Source: Gyromitra esculenta (taxonomy: Eukaryota; Ascomycota; Pezizomycetes; Pezizales; Discinaceae). Taken from it: a stretch of DNA of 64,000 nucleotides. The DNA lies in contig JBCAML010000005.1 of assembly GCA_038503075.1 (NCBI GenBank), positions 434,001 through 498,000 of the forward strand, read 5' to 3'. Below, piece after piece: positions 21,804 to 32,976 of the stretch. Position 1 is the stretch's first letter, and each line of letters starts with the position of its first letter. The translations under genes were made by a program, and so were the position numbers. The notes under the pieces were generated by a model. It worked only from the letters and a program-made list of their open reading frames with translations, ran no database searches and was not told the DNA's origin.

Positions 21804-23135
21804 ATGCCCATTGCCGGACTTCTCCGCAGAGGAACTTCCTTCTTCAGCAACAACTCCAGCAAATCAAAAACCGACGACGGAAAAGTAACCAAAGACACGC
21901 TTTTCCCGCTCGTCACCTGCGAACACGACGATGAAAAAGACCCCGACGATTGCAACCACGACTGCGCTGCCTGTCCCAGCACGGGGGATGGAACCAGCAG
22001 TTATGGAAAGGCCTTTGATAAAATTGGCGTCGATAATGATTCTGAGCTTTATGGCGGAGTAAAAAAGTTCTCCCGTCATGTCATCGTCGCAACAGAAGAG
22101 ACGGACTGGATAAGAGATGTCGAGGATATCAAGGGGAGTGTCATGGAGGCGTTGAAGAAGTCTGTGGATAAGGGGCTGGTTGATAATAAAGACGGTGTAT
22201 GTTTAGACTCCCCTTTCTCCTCGGTGGCCGTGAATATGAATTACTGGATATTGAAGCGAGAATGCTAATTGAGTTGTGGATAGCGATTGATGATCTCAGC
22301 ATCCAACATGCATCTTTCCCAGCATCACCACCACCACCACACCACCTCCAGCAAACCCGAACCCACAACGGTCCTCCTCCTCCCCTCGTGGACCCTCGTG
22401 GAGAACGTCACCCCCGAGACCACCCCAGAGCTAGTCTCCCGCTTCATCAACCCCTCCCCAACCACCCTCGACGTCCTCCCCACCCCCTCACCCTCCATAT
22501 CCACAACCTCTCTCGCCTCCCCAACGGGACCCACCTCGCCCCTCACCCTGCAGATCCCCACCTCACCCATACCCCCCACAATCGGTTCTCCAACCTCTCT
22601 GTCCCCTACTAAACCCGGAACCCCACTTACCCCAACCCCCGATCTCCAAAACCTCTCGCTGAACGACCTCCCTTACTCCCTTGACTCAACTCTCCGCTCT
22701 ACCCCGTTCCCACACGACACTGCCATCCTCCTCTGTTCGCACAAGCGCCGCGATGCCCGCTGCGGTATCTCAGCACCAATACTGCGAAAAGAATTTGAAC
22801 GCCACCTCCGACCCCTCGGCCTGTGGCGCGATTTGGGCGATATGAGAGCGGGCGGTGTTAAAGTGCTGTTTATCAACCATGTAGGCGGACATCGGTGGGC
22901 TGCGAATGTGATTATATATCGCAGGCAAACTGCAGACGGGGAAGGAGGAGGAGGAGGGAGGGAGGGGAATGGGGAGGGGAAAGGGGGAGAGGCTATGCAG
23001 TGTGTTTGGCTGGCGAAGGTGGCGCCGAGACACGTGGAGGGGATTGTGAAGCATACGGTCTTGGAGGGGAGGGTTTGTGACAGCGAATTAGTGAGGGCGG
23101 GATTTGATAGGAAGGCTGGGTTGAATAGTTGGTAG
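21804..23135 (+). CDS. aim32: Aim32 / sucrase-ferredoxin-like protein
   Basis: There are two exons, 21804-22196 and 22284-23135, giving 414 residues; a slightly different splice (22194/22300) would also keep the frame. The second half carries the thioredoxin-like ferredoxin signature: C-x8-C at about 282-291 (CSHKRRDARC) and H-x3-H at about 330-334 (HVGGH). These correspond to the two Cys and two His that bind a [2Fe-2S] cluster in yeast Aim32. AANVIIY and PRHVEGIV follow as expected. An N-terminal cysteine-rich patch (CEHDD...CNHDCAACP) is also typical. Yeast Aim32 acts in the mitochondrial matrix/intermembrane space in thiol quality control. Unusual here are a long Pro/Thr/Ser-rich insert (residues ~165-255) after a His6 run, and a Gly/Glu-rich insert near residue 350. 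Confidence 0.82.
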
Positions 23136-24696
23136 ATGTGTGTCACGATACTTGGAGTAGAGTGCTTAGAGGAGGAAATATATTTAGTGTGTATTGAATG
23201 AGAGCATTTACTGGAGCTGCCAGCCAAGTTATAGAGAGACCTCTCGTGAATAGAGACACCGTGACATAGTGCGTAGATGTTTGGGAAATCTTGACATTTG
23301 TGATGCGTCTAGAGGATAGTCATACTCGTAAATAATAGATCCTCAAGAGAACCTCCAAGATATTGTCTACAACCCCGTGAAGACTACACGTGAGAAAAAA
23401 GAGAACTAGCCGAATATAGCGATCATTACTCCCTTAAGATTAATAAGGCTTTTACTAAGATACCTTATGACAGACTCACGATCTGTAAAGCTATCCAGGC
23501 TCTGGTGACAGACAGCTATGTACAAAGACGTAATATTAAATTCTAGGTATTTCGCTTTTTGGGGGCTCTACGGCACCAAATATCTACTCCACTCTGCGTC
23601 TCGTGCGTGTTCAACGGTATCTTCATCGAGTACTTGCGGAGACATACACGCGAGCACCTTGAATATTTCTACTACCGTCCTTCGCCGGGGTGGAAGTTGA
23701 ATACGAACAACTTTGCAATGGCGCTGCAAAAACTAAACTTCTTCTGCTATTCGTTAACGCTAGGACGAACAATTAGTTAGATACCGCACCCGCATCCGCA
23801 TGCCATTGCCATTGCTCCATAGCCCTAACCCAACCCGCCATATAGCTACAACGGGGACTGTATGTTAGGGTTAGGTTAAATATGTCGTAGTATTTATTAT
23901 ACGTACCTATTCGGTGTACTCTAAGCGCGTGTAGGATCGCTGTCGAGTGTATTACATTACATGTAGTAACCCTTTATTTTTAATACAGTACAGTTGCGCC
24001 TCGCTCTGCTGGATCCCCCCTTTTGCTATCTCTCGTACGGATCCTTGATCTATGTACCGTAATCCTTTTTTTTATTTTTTTTATTTTTATTTTTTTGGCT
24101 CGCCAAGATTGGGACCTACTTGCTATCTCTATCTCGTCGTATAGAAAATCCTACTAGGACTTGGGTACCTGACGTATCGAGGTATGTGCATATGGGTGTA
24201 GTACGATTGGATTAGTCATTAGAGAGTGTGTGTGGGGTGGGGTGGGAGTTGGCCGTAAGACAAGATACGAGGAAATAAGGTTTTTATTAAAGCTCCGGCC
24301 CCTCCCCTCCCCCGGAGATTTCGGGGATAAGAGCGTTCTCCTTTTAGGCGAGGGTTTTCGTGGGTTGTTACGACTGGATGTGGATCATGGAAAAAAAAAA
24401 TTCAAGTATGTAGATGGAGCAAGGTTATGCATTCGGTGTGGAGTTTTGTTGCGGGGTTATCTGGATTGGGTGCTACTCTGGCTATGGCTGGCTGGGTGTT
24501 TGGAGTTGGGTATTGGAGTTGTGGTGGATGGTTTGTGCGAGTGATGGTTTGTGATGCTATTCGCAGGTATGAAGGCTGCCATGAGGAATTGGATGGACGT
24601 GTGTTTTTGGAGTAAGGAAAATTAGTTGCTACAATTCTGGTTGAACGAGGGAATCTGCTAGTATGCTATTCAGAAGTAACTTGGAAACTACCTGAC
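23136..24696. other. Intergenic, AT-rich with simple repeats
   Basis: No gene is supported. Short telomere-like motifs lie at 23823-23833 (CCCTAACCCAACCC) and 23866-23876 (GTTAGGGTTAGG) in inverted orientation about 35 bp apart. A T/A homopolymer-rich run is at 24066-24097. Frames at 23518-23780 and 24230-24615 have no family resemblance. Confidence 0.5.
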
Positions 24697-25746
24697 CTAC
24701 TTCAATACTCCTTCTTCCTTCCATTTCGCACAGATCACCTTAACCTTCTTTTCTACCCATCTCGAATTCCCCCAAGACCCCCACCCTGACAAAAACCGCA
24801 TCCAATCCACCAATGCCCATTCCCACTGCTCCATCATAACTTCCCACGTATAATCCTTCTCCTCCACCCCCTTCCTCCCCAGCGCTGCCATCAGCTCGTC
24901 GTAATAAAACCTCAATAGCTGCTGTTCATTCCTCAGCTGCTTCTGATCCACCGAAGTACTGATAAAATACGCAAGATCCTGAACCCCAAGCCCAAGCCCG
25001 ACATACTGGAAATCATACAGCGCACATCTCACCTCCTCGCCCCTAGCAGAGGCTCTCGAACTAAACGCGATATTGGCCGCCTTGCAATCCCCATGTAACA
25101 GTGTCACTCCCACCCCTCCAGGCCTCGACCTCAACTTCTCAGCCACGTATTCACAGAACGGGAGTAAATACGGATAATCGTCCGCCTCAATCCGTAACGA
25201 CTCCATCTCATCGCCCCGAGTATCTAAATACCAGTACCCGCCTTGCTCCCACACTCCTTCCGCCTCATTCGGCTCCGCCACCTGGAGCGGCGGAGCAACC
25301 ACAGCAGCAGGCTTGATGCCCCAGTACGTAGCGTGGAAGTTTGCCAGCCATTTCAAAACCACGTGGGTGTGCACCGTGGAGTAGGATGCGGAGTACGGAT
25401 ACGTAATCGACAGGTCTTCGAGCAGCAACGCTTCGTCTCGTGATGCTTCGGCGACTGGATATGTCTTCGCCACAGGAGCTAGCTCATCGAGTCGCGATGA
25501 AAGGTTGGCGTAGAAGTAGCGTTCGACGCGGTAGGAGAGGAGCTTGCGGATGTGGGATTCGTCGGCTGAGGTGGTGACTGGTGGGGGCTTGATCAGTTTC
25601 AGGACCAGGGAGTCGGGGTCTCCAGGCGCAAGCGTGAGGCGGTAGATATGGCCGTAATTGGACCAGAGAGAGGTGAGGAGGCTGTGGGAGCGCACATTAA
25701 GGTGGGCGGGGAGTATCAAGCTGAAATCAGTGCTTTTGGGAGACAT
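24697..25746 (-). CDS. APH/EcKL-type small-molecule kinase
   Basis: A single exon of 349 residues. It has the aminoglycoside-phosphotransferase/ecdysteroid-kinase-like fold signatures: the catalytic-loop motif LLHGDCKAANIAF, with Asp at about 220, and the metal-binding motif YDFQ at about 244-247, followed by GVQDLAYF. The N-terminal lobe has LVLKLIKPP, with the probable ATP-binding lysine at about 50. Relatives (EcKinase, DUF1679, CHK) phosphorylate hydroxyl groups of small molecules; in fungi the substrates are mostly unknown. There is no signal peptide. A telomere-like CCCTAACCCT lies about 15 bp upstream of the ATG. Neighbours do not reveal a pathway. Confidence 0.82.
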   Translation of the reverse strand: MSPKSTDFSLILPAHLNVRSHSLLTSLWSNYGHIYRLTLAPGDPDSLVLKLIKPPPVTTSADESHIRKLLSYRVERYFYANLSSRLDELAPVAKTYPVAEASRDEALLLEDLSITYPYSASYSTVHTHVVLKWLANFHATYWGIKPAAVVAPPLQVAEPNEAEGVWEQGGYWYLDTRGDEMESLRIEADDYPYLLPFCEYVAEKLRSRPGGVGVTLLHGDCKAANIAFSSRASARGEEVRCALYDFQYVGLGLGVQDLAYFISTSVDQKQLRNEQQLLRFYYDELMAALGRKGVEEKDYTWEVMMEQWEWALVDWMRFLSGWGSWGNSRWVEKKVKVICAKWKEEGVLK

Positions 25747-26930
25747 AGCTGTGGAGAACCCTAACCCTGCTGTGCTGGTGTAGTAAGTTGAGATACCAGG
25801 AAACTGCAGTCCTGGAAATTCGTGCTTTTGGTAGCTCTCGTTACAGGACAGACATGCAGTTTTTGATAGGTCGACATATTATATACCATACTTCTATGTA
25901 GTAATATTTTATTACGTATGATAGAGCATTACGTGTAAAACTAATATCTAACAGAAACATGGAAACACGGTACTGAAGTTAGGGCATATATTTCGTGCTC
26001 ACTATTACGCTTCTATGTATACTAGATCACAGATAAATGGTAATATATACGCTTGCAAGTGTATTACTTAGAACTAAATATTCTAGAGCACCAGAGGTAT
26101 CGATAATTCCTTGGAGATTAAAAATTTTCTGCCTAGTGGGCCGCCCCCTTAAATTGCCCATATGGTAAAATCATTCAAATGCGTATAGATAGAGCTGAGA
26201 AACGGTGTTTATACAATTGAATAGTAGTCTATTCCGCAATAAGAATCTGAGAGGAGCATGCCAGGAGAAAAGAAGGAGAGGGATCGTGAAGAGGAAGAAA
26301 AGTATGAGAAGGTTATGTTTTTATGTACTAAGAGTACCATAACCTACAGGTTGAATATACCTATACATTGAATTAATAAATAAATAGTAAATATTCCGCA
26401 GTAAGAAAAAAGAAGTCCATCTTTACAATCCCAAATATTTTTTGTGGCAAGATTGCCTTCCTAATATGACGATGAAAACGAGAATAAATAAACATGAAAA
26501 TATAGTAAAAACAGCTGTCTGACGAGAGAAGCAAATTGAATAACCGTGATAATAAGAAATTTGCCGAGTATTATCTATGTCATCACATAGATCCCTCAAA
26601 ACTGGGCTTCCTAGTTTCTCTTGGGGAAAAGGGGTGTTGTTGCCATAGATCTGGACCGAGTGACGAGTGTTGAGATGGTGAAAGGAAAGGCTCCTGAAAA
26701 GCGATAGCTTGATCGAGGGAAGTCTCCTCTCGTATATCCTTCGTCTGATGTAATAAAGATCAGGACTGATTTTAACCTTTCATCTCGTATCTCTGGCTTG
26801 TGGAGTCGATTAGGTTGTAAGGAGTGCTGAACGATCACGAAGGTGGGTACTAACTAGTAGGTACATATCCTACTGGCTGCAGACCGATTTCTCTCTTCTC
26901 TGTAGGATAGTCATAGTCTTGTACCAGTGT
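25747..26930. other. Intergenic, AT-rich
   Basis: No gene is supported. The stretch is AT-rich with imperfect direct repeats of ATTCCGCA-TAAGAA (26230 and 26394). The first bases include the leader of the kinase gene. Confidence 0.5.
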
Positions 26931-28388
26931 TTAAAAATGAGGCCAGTAGTCTTCCCATCGAACGGTCTGGTAAGATCCTGCAGGAAGGCTTCGCATACTT
27001 ATGATCCCCTCCACCAGCATAAATAACCGACATATCATGCAAAAAAATACTGTGACCCCACAGATCCCACGGAAAAGGTATCGAGGAACTTTAGACTTGG
27101 TAGAACAACCGCTAAAACGCTGTGACTCAAATCCAAAGTAATGGAAAACTAGAATAATGCACGGCAATGCACCAGTGCCGATACACGAAATCCGCCAAAA
27201 CCAGCGTTCTAATGGCGAAGGGAAATGATTGTTCCATGTAACAGCATGGCAGCCGCCGTAAATAAGACAAAGTATCCATATGATCAACTTCTCAGCAAAG
27301 CCTGAGATCTTGACATCGAGATCTCCCTTCACCCTGCCGTTTTTGCCGCGTCCAGTAAAGTATCCAGATATTTGATGCTTAACTTGAATATTGCCATGCT
27401 GATTCGGTTGAGAGTTTAAGTTGTACTCGGAATATTTCCCATTCATGATCGTATTCGCGGCCAGAAGATAGTTTTCGTTGTCTTTACGCGTAGGAGTGAA
27501 TAGAGCACAAACATTCATGTCGTGTATAAGGGAGTATCGGATCTCTGAAGTTGAGGGATCTCGACCAACCTCAAGTGCTAGAGGCTTATCGCCGTACGCA
27601 ATAGAAAGTAGGATCCCAAGCTCAGGATCTCTGATCAATGAAATCGGTTCATTGACATCCAAAGGCTTATACCACCAAAACACGTACATCGTAACGGCAC
27701 AAACAACGTGCATGACCACGTTTACTTCGAGTAGTGTGACTGGCAGCCCGGTGGCTTTGCGGGCTGCACATTGTAGAACCATCCAAACTGCTTGGGCGCA
27801 GACTAGCAGCTTTCCAATCACATCGGATTTCCCCTTATCGATTATGAGTTTCCTGTCGGGCTGGATTATATCAATCGTATTTAGTTTCTCTATCAGATGG
27901 ACGAAACCAAGTGGAGTGATCGTGAAGTCGTAGGTACCGAAGTTGTCGCTCGGGCCCAAGGTGAATCCTCTCATGACGACAAAGAAGGCACCTTCCAATC
28001 CCAAGTGATCTTCCATGCTTCCAGGGTATACATTGAAGCGTTTACACCACTTTCTGTGGATCTCCTTGGCATGCTGCCACTGATGGAAGGCAAACCAGAG
28101 AACAACCTCTGGCGCTATAAGACTGAAAAACATCCACAGTATCTTATTGCGTAGCAGCTTTCGTGGCGTCGAGCCAGGTATGACATTTGTGTGTACTGCT
28201 GTCCAGACACAGAGACTGAGGGTGAATATGCAACTGATAAGGATGCCAATCGTGCCGCGACCTTCGGGCTCAGGGACCCAAACCGGTTCGATACCAGTTC
28301 TATTGAAGGTAGCTGAGGTAGCCAGAGGTAGAACGCGAGCGAGGACTGGCGCGAGATTTGGAAAGATAAAAAGACAATGAATCTTCAT
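26931..28388 (-). CDS. Fungal multi-pass membrane protein of unknown function
   Basis: A single exon of 485 residues. It starts with a hydrophobic, signal-like N-terminus, then the motif WVPEPEGRGTIGIL and a first membrane span followed by LCVWTAVHTNV. Further hydrophobic segments lie at about 83-104, two near 190-250, and three in the C-terminal third (about 370-470). The W-x-P-x-P-x-x-RGT...CVWTAVH signature is one I know from many uncharacterised ascomycete and basidiomycete membrane proteins; none has a defined role that I can cite. It is intronless, unlike most neighbours. The 3' end leads to a gene-poor stretch. The membrane call is firm; function is unknown. Confidence 0.75.
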   Translation of the reverse strand: MKIHCLFIFPNLAPVLARVLPLATSATFNRTGIEPVWVPEPEGRGTIGILISCIFTLSLCVWTAVHTNVIPGSTPRKLLRNKILWMFFSLIAPEVVLWFAFHQWQHAKEIHRKWCKRFNVYPGSMEDHLGLEGAFFVVMRGFTLGPSDNFGTYDFTITPLGFVHLIEKLNTIDIIQPDRKLIIDKGKSDVIGKLLVCAQAVWMVLQCAARKATGLPVTLLEVNVVMHVVCAVTMYVFWWYKPLDVNEPISLIRDPELGILLSIAYGDKPLALEVGRDPSTSEIRYSLIHDMNVCALFTPTRKDNENYLLAANTIMNGKYSEYNLNSQPNQHGNIQVKHQISGYFTGRGKNGRVKGDLDVKISGFAEKLIIWILCLIYGGCHAVTWNNHFPSPLERWFWRISCIGTGALPCIILVFHYFGFESQRFSGCSTKSKVPRYLFRGICGVTVFFCMICRLFMLVEGIISMRSLPAGSYQTVRWEDYWPHF

Positions 28389-31205
28389 CCTAGGGTCGGT
28401 TTTGCGGGGATAGATTTAGTCTCTGTATTATCGCATAAATTTTCTGATAGGTTTCTCTATAAGCCTTTTGGTTGTTTGATAGAGGTAAATAATAAAAGTA
28501 CACTCACTTGGTTTCTGGATGGGCAGCCTCTAGTTGTGATAACAAGCTGGCTAATCTTGAGTGTGATGCTTTAGCGAAACCTTCATGAAGCTAGGTGGGA
28601 ATCGGATGGATATTTTATAGGATCTACGAGAAGTGTCATAACAGTCGATATTTGCTTGATAGTTCACTAGGGTAGTTAAAATTCTAGCCTTACAATATCC
28701 CAACTAGAATGAGCCCTAGTGGTTCCAAGTGACGACACTGAAACCAAAAGCTGTGCCAATTCAGCTAAAATTTCCGTAACGCTTGAGCCCTAAATCCAAG
28801 AACATGCTCAGTAAAAGCAATTAACATCTGTATCTGAACAAGCTCTGCGCACACTTACTTGGATCGGAGGTGAAGTATTGGGACTTACTAGGGTTTCACG
28901 GATCTGAGTGCTCTGTATTTCGCAACATTTCGCAACGTCACGATGTTGTTCTCCCTTCAGGGTGTCCCAATACTTCTTCCCTGACTCGAGTAAGCCTTGC
29001 CAGTTTTCCAACAGATCCAGCTCAATTAGGCGATAGCGTAATAAAGCTTCGCTGGTATGACTAATTATACTCAAACCCCTGAAAATTACAATAACGAACT
29101 TTGTTTCACTCCACTCATGTATAACCCCGACCGGAACCTTCGACAAATTCCAAGGAATTAACCGTTGACTTTGCTTTTAGATCCCTATTTAATTGTATTC
29201 CCAAAGACTCTCAAATTACTAATAGGGGTATAGAATTATCTAAAATTTTACCATATGCGAAGAGTTCCTGGAACTTGTGAAGGGGTTCGGCCTCGGATCC
29301 AGCGACAGCAAGAACGTGGTACAAACATATCTCTAGCCTGCAAGCCTATAAGAGTAAAAAATTCCTGGGGATTCATTCATATGGGGGTGTTGTCAGTTTT
29401 TGTGTGACTGGCGCCTTGTCGAAAAGCACAAGAATCGCCACCTAATTTCAACAGTTTCAGAACTCGAAACCAGCCTCATCCAAGGTCTGCAAAGCAAAGA
29501 TTTTGAATGGAAGCCTGCTTGATTTCATGTTTTAGGCATCCAATTCCTCATCAGTTTCAAGGAGCTAACCAGTACTAATAACTGTTAAAATCCAGAAATA
29601 TCGGGTGATGACTCGTTCTGTTGAAGCACAATAACTCAGCTGCAGCCTTAAAGTTAGATTCTGCCTTGGCGTTGCATATTGTTGCCCCGACTGGGTTTCT
29701 ACTCTGAATAAATAAAACCTACCATATATAAGACTTGGGGATTTCAAAGCTCTGCCTTTAAGACCAACTTCAAGGCACAACTATAACCCGGAACACGTGA
29801 ATGGTTACGTGTACCTTTCTATACCCGTCAGCTGCAAATATTCTTGCCTTACCCCGGCCGAGGATATATCCAGAAGCAACTAGTTTTTCTCCGAGCTCGA
29901 TTGAAGTCCGATTCCTTGGACTCTGTGAGCGTATAGAAGAGTCATACAAACAAGTCCTGTATCACTATTTCTAGTAACTTGATTTTTCTAAAAAGGCAAG
30001 AAAGTATAAACCAACAATTGCAATGCTTCCCGAGGCCACTGAAAAGTTACAATCATACTTAGCTACTGAATTGCTTCCCCTCAAAAAAAATAGTATTCCT
30101 GTCTTTCTACTGGCATCTTACAATAGCCGTTCCAATATACATACGCAGGTGACAATAGATCGGCCCAGTTTATACAACAGAGGGACTATGTTACATCATC
30201 CCCGACACTATTACCACCTTTTCAACCGAGTCAAGGCGACTATTTCAAAAGGAACTGGCCCTGCGGCCACGGCATACCACACAAATCTGTTGAAGATCTA
30301 GATGGGTTCTGTACCTAGCTAGATAATGGCCAAGTCATTAGAGAATCTATATGTCCGATTAACGGATGACTAGTAAAATGTCTCCCACTGACGCCCTCCT
30401 GGACAGCAGATACAAATAAGTTTTGACCATAAAAGATTACAAATAGCAACAGACTTGACAGAATTGGGCTTCAGTCGTGGGTCAGAAGGACTCGGCCAAC
30501 CGAAGTAGCACGTGCTTAGGTTATAGGTAAAAGGGGTTAAGTGCCTAGTTACTGATTTCGGAGCTCCGTCAATTATTGCATGCAGGAAAGTTCATAATGG
30601 GTTGTGGTCTTTGTCAAGAAGGTACATACCAAAAGCTTTCTTATGTTACTTACATTCTATTAAGATTTTTACTTCCTTGCTCGATAGTAACCTACATAAG
30701 CGAGTTATTCTAATAACTGTGCATGACGGCTATCTCCTTAAGAAGACATCGCCGCAATTTGGACGTCGATGTTATCTCAAGACCCCTGACAAACACCTGC
30801 CTCGTTTGTCGAATGGCTAAGAGGAGTAATATAAATATACCCAAAAGCCTTTGTCCCCCGCCGTCCAACTCCGCTATAATATTCAACCAAAGATCGTTCA
30901 CGGCGCAGGGTCATGCAAATGCAAACCAATCTGTAATAAAGTGTGAATACATCACTAACATGATCTTCGGAACTCGGAGCTGTTCCGAAGCATGTGGTAG
31001 TACCGATACCAAGAAAGTACCTTTGGTCGAATAACAGCCCCAACCTGTTCAAACACGCTCATCCCACTATCGATAGCCAGGCGTGGACTTAGTGCTGAGG
31101 ACGGATGACCAAAATGATATATAAGGCCAGGAAATTATTTGCCCAACTAGAAGTTAGCACGATACCCGTATCAGATCCAGCTCATCCAACGCTTGCAACT
31201 ATAAA
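28389..31205. other. Intergenic stretch, no supported gene
   Basis: A 2.8-kb gap. A minus-strand frame at 28808-29146 reads like protein (ELDLLENWQGLLESGKKYWD) but starts at a non-ATG codon and has no partner exons, so it may be a gene remnant. A 13-bp inverted pair, GAAGTATTGGGAC/GTCCCAATACTTC, lies at 28871 and 28963. The last ~130 bases have a TATAAAA (31200) close to the next gene's ATG. Confidence 0.5.
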
Positions 31206-32667
31206 ATGTTTTGTTTCAGAATTCTCGTACCTGGCTTAGTATTACTAGCCCCATTCCTTGGCAACGCTGCTACAACTGGGACGCTGAAAGTTCCAACCTA
31301 TAATGTTGCCGGACTGCCAGGTATTTTAATCTCAAGAGATCGCACACTAGGTGGTAAGTATTATAAATAGCTACTAAGAACTTACAGATGTGCTATCATC
31401 TTCGAATCCATCAGAGAACACACCATACATCTCTGCCCGCCTATCCCTATATCAGCTGATCCATGTCCAAGAGGACTTCAATTATCATGCCGCACTCTAT
31501 GCCTCTGACTCTTATGCTTATAGAACGCCAACTTCAGGTATCTACTTTCCCCTAGTGGTTTTGTTGTAGTTGGGCTTCACACTCACTCTTCCAATAGGTG
31601 GAGTCCCCTCTGGTGATGGCCTTAACATCCTATCTGACTACCCTTACATTGACTTCACACGCACTGCTTGGAATGACTGCAATCTCAATTCCGGTGACTG
31701 CCTCACCCCCAAAGGCTTCACTTCTATGCGTGTCAACCTCGGCAGCGGCATCTGGGTTGACGTCTACAACCTCCACACTGACGCCGGTGGCGAATCAGGC
31801 GACCTCGCAGCAAGAGCTGGTAATGTTGCCCAGTTAATATCCTATATGAATACCTTTTTAGCCGGAATGCCAGTGGTAGTGATGGGGGATACCAATATGC
31901 GATATACGACTACTGGCGATAATATCCGTACGCTTATATCCGGAGGCGGGTTCACAGATGCCTGGGTGAGCAAGTACCGTAGCGGAGCCCTACCAACCAT
32001 TGGGGCCACTGTGCTTACCTGTGACTTTCCATTTGCCTCAAGCGTCACAGACCAGGCAACCATGATGGCATGCGAAGTCGTCGATAAAATCCTCTTCTGT
32101 AGCTCACCAACTCTCACGATCTCACTCGCTACCTTAACCAACGAGCACCGCAGCTTTCTCCACCCTACGAACGGTGGTCCCCTCAGTGATCATTATCCAC
32201 TCTCTGCAACTTTCTCCTACACGACCTCCTTGCTCCGTCTTTCTGCCGTCGTCGGTGGACCACATGGCGACTTTTTCAACGACGCTCCAACCCTCTTTGC
32301 TGCGTCAGCTGCGCCAACTATCACGACTCTCACCATCTCTGGTGGATCACGGGTGGATTCTATCACTGCAGCATACAACACAATATCCAAAATTACGCAC
32401 GGAGGAAGCGGGGGCACAACAGCAAGTTTGACACTGAGTAGCGCCGAGACGATCACGGAGGTAGAGGCATGTGAAGGCCAAAAAGGCGGCAATACAAGAG
32501 TTTTCTATCTAAGAGTCAAGACCAGTGCAGCGAGGGAGATTGCAGTGGGCGCAAAGACTAGTGCATGTACTGTTATGGCACCGCCGGAAGCTGGGATGAG
32601 GGTTGTTAGGTTTTGGGGGCGTAGTGGTGATGAGTTAGATCGTCTAGGTGTCGTTTGGGGGAAATAG
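31206..32667 (+). CDS. Secreted EEP-family phosphatase/nuclease fused to a jacalin-like lectin
   Basis: There are three exons, 31206-31320, 31388-31537 and 31598-32667, giving 444 residues. A signal peptide (about 1-20) precedes an endonuclease/exonuclease/phosphatase domain, with YNVAGLPD near the start, the catalytic segment VMGDTN at about 183-188 and SDHYP at about 285-289. From about 305 a jacalin-like domain follows, ending in the typical FWGRSGDELDRLGVVW. EEP enzymes cleave phosphodiesters (DNA, inositol phosphates or sphingomyelin); the lectin part would bind glycans, so a glycan-targeted extracellular hydrolase is inferred. The first intron is set at the donor 31321, because a later donor would leave only 34 nt. 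It is convergent with the pectate lyase, 309 bp apart. Substrate unknown. Confidence 0.83.
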
Positions 32668-32976
32668 TTTGGCAGATAAGGGGGTTTGTGCAGATCCATA
32701 TAACCATCTACTTAGAAGGGATCTTGGTACTACATGTAACTAAAGCCATACTCTGGTCATTAAATATCACTCGATTATAAAAAAATCCCGCTAGCATAAT
32801 CAACGTATTTTTATCCGTTACGCTCATTGCTTCATTTACTCAAAGCTTCACCTAGAATCTATTCAACCATGTAGTTTCCCTAATGTGGATAAAACTCAAA
32901 AAGAGAATCGAGCTGTATATTTTCCCTACGACTTTTACATCCCAAACTATGTAGTAACCCCAAATAAATAACTAAA
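32668..32976. other. Convergent 3' spacer
   Basis: This is the 309-bp convergent space between the EEP/jacalin gene and the pectate lyase gene. It holds one TACATGTA palindrome (32731-32738) and AT-rich sequence suited to two polyadenylation regions. There is no gene. Confidence 0.5.

Noticed and set aside
31354..31387. Alternative first intron of the EEP/jacalin gene using donor GTAAGT at 31354
   Set aside because: It would leave a 34-nt intron, too short for this genome. The donor at 31321 gives 67 nt and restores the expected LPDVLSS.
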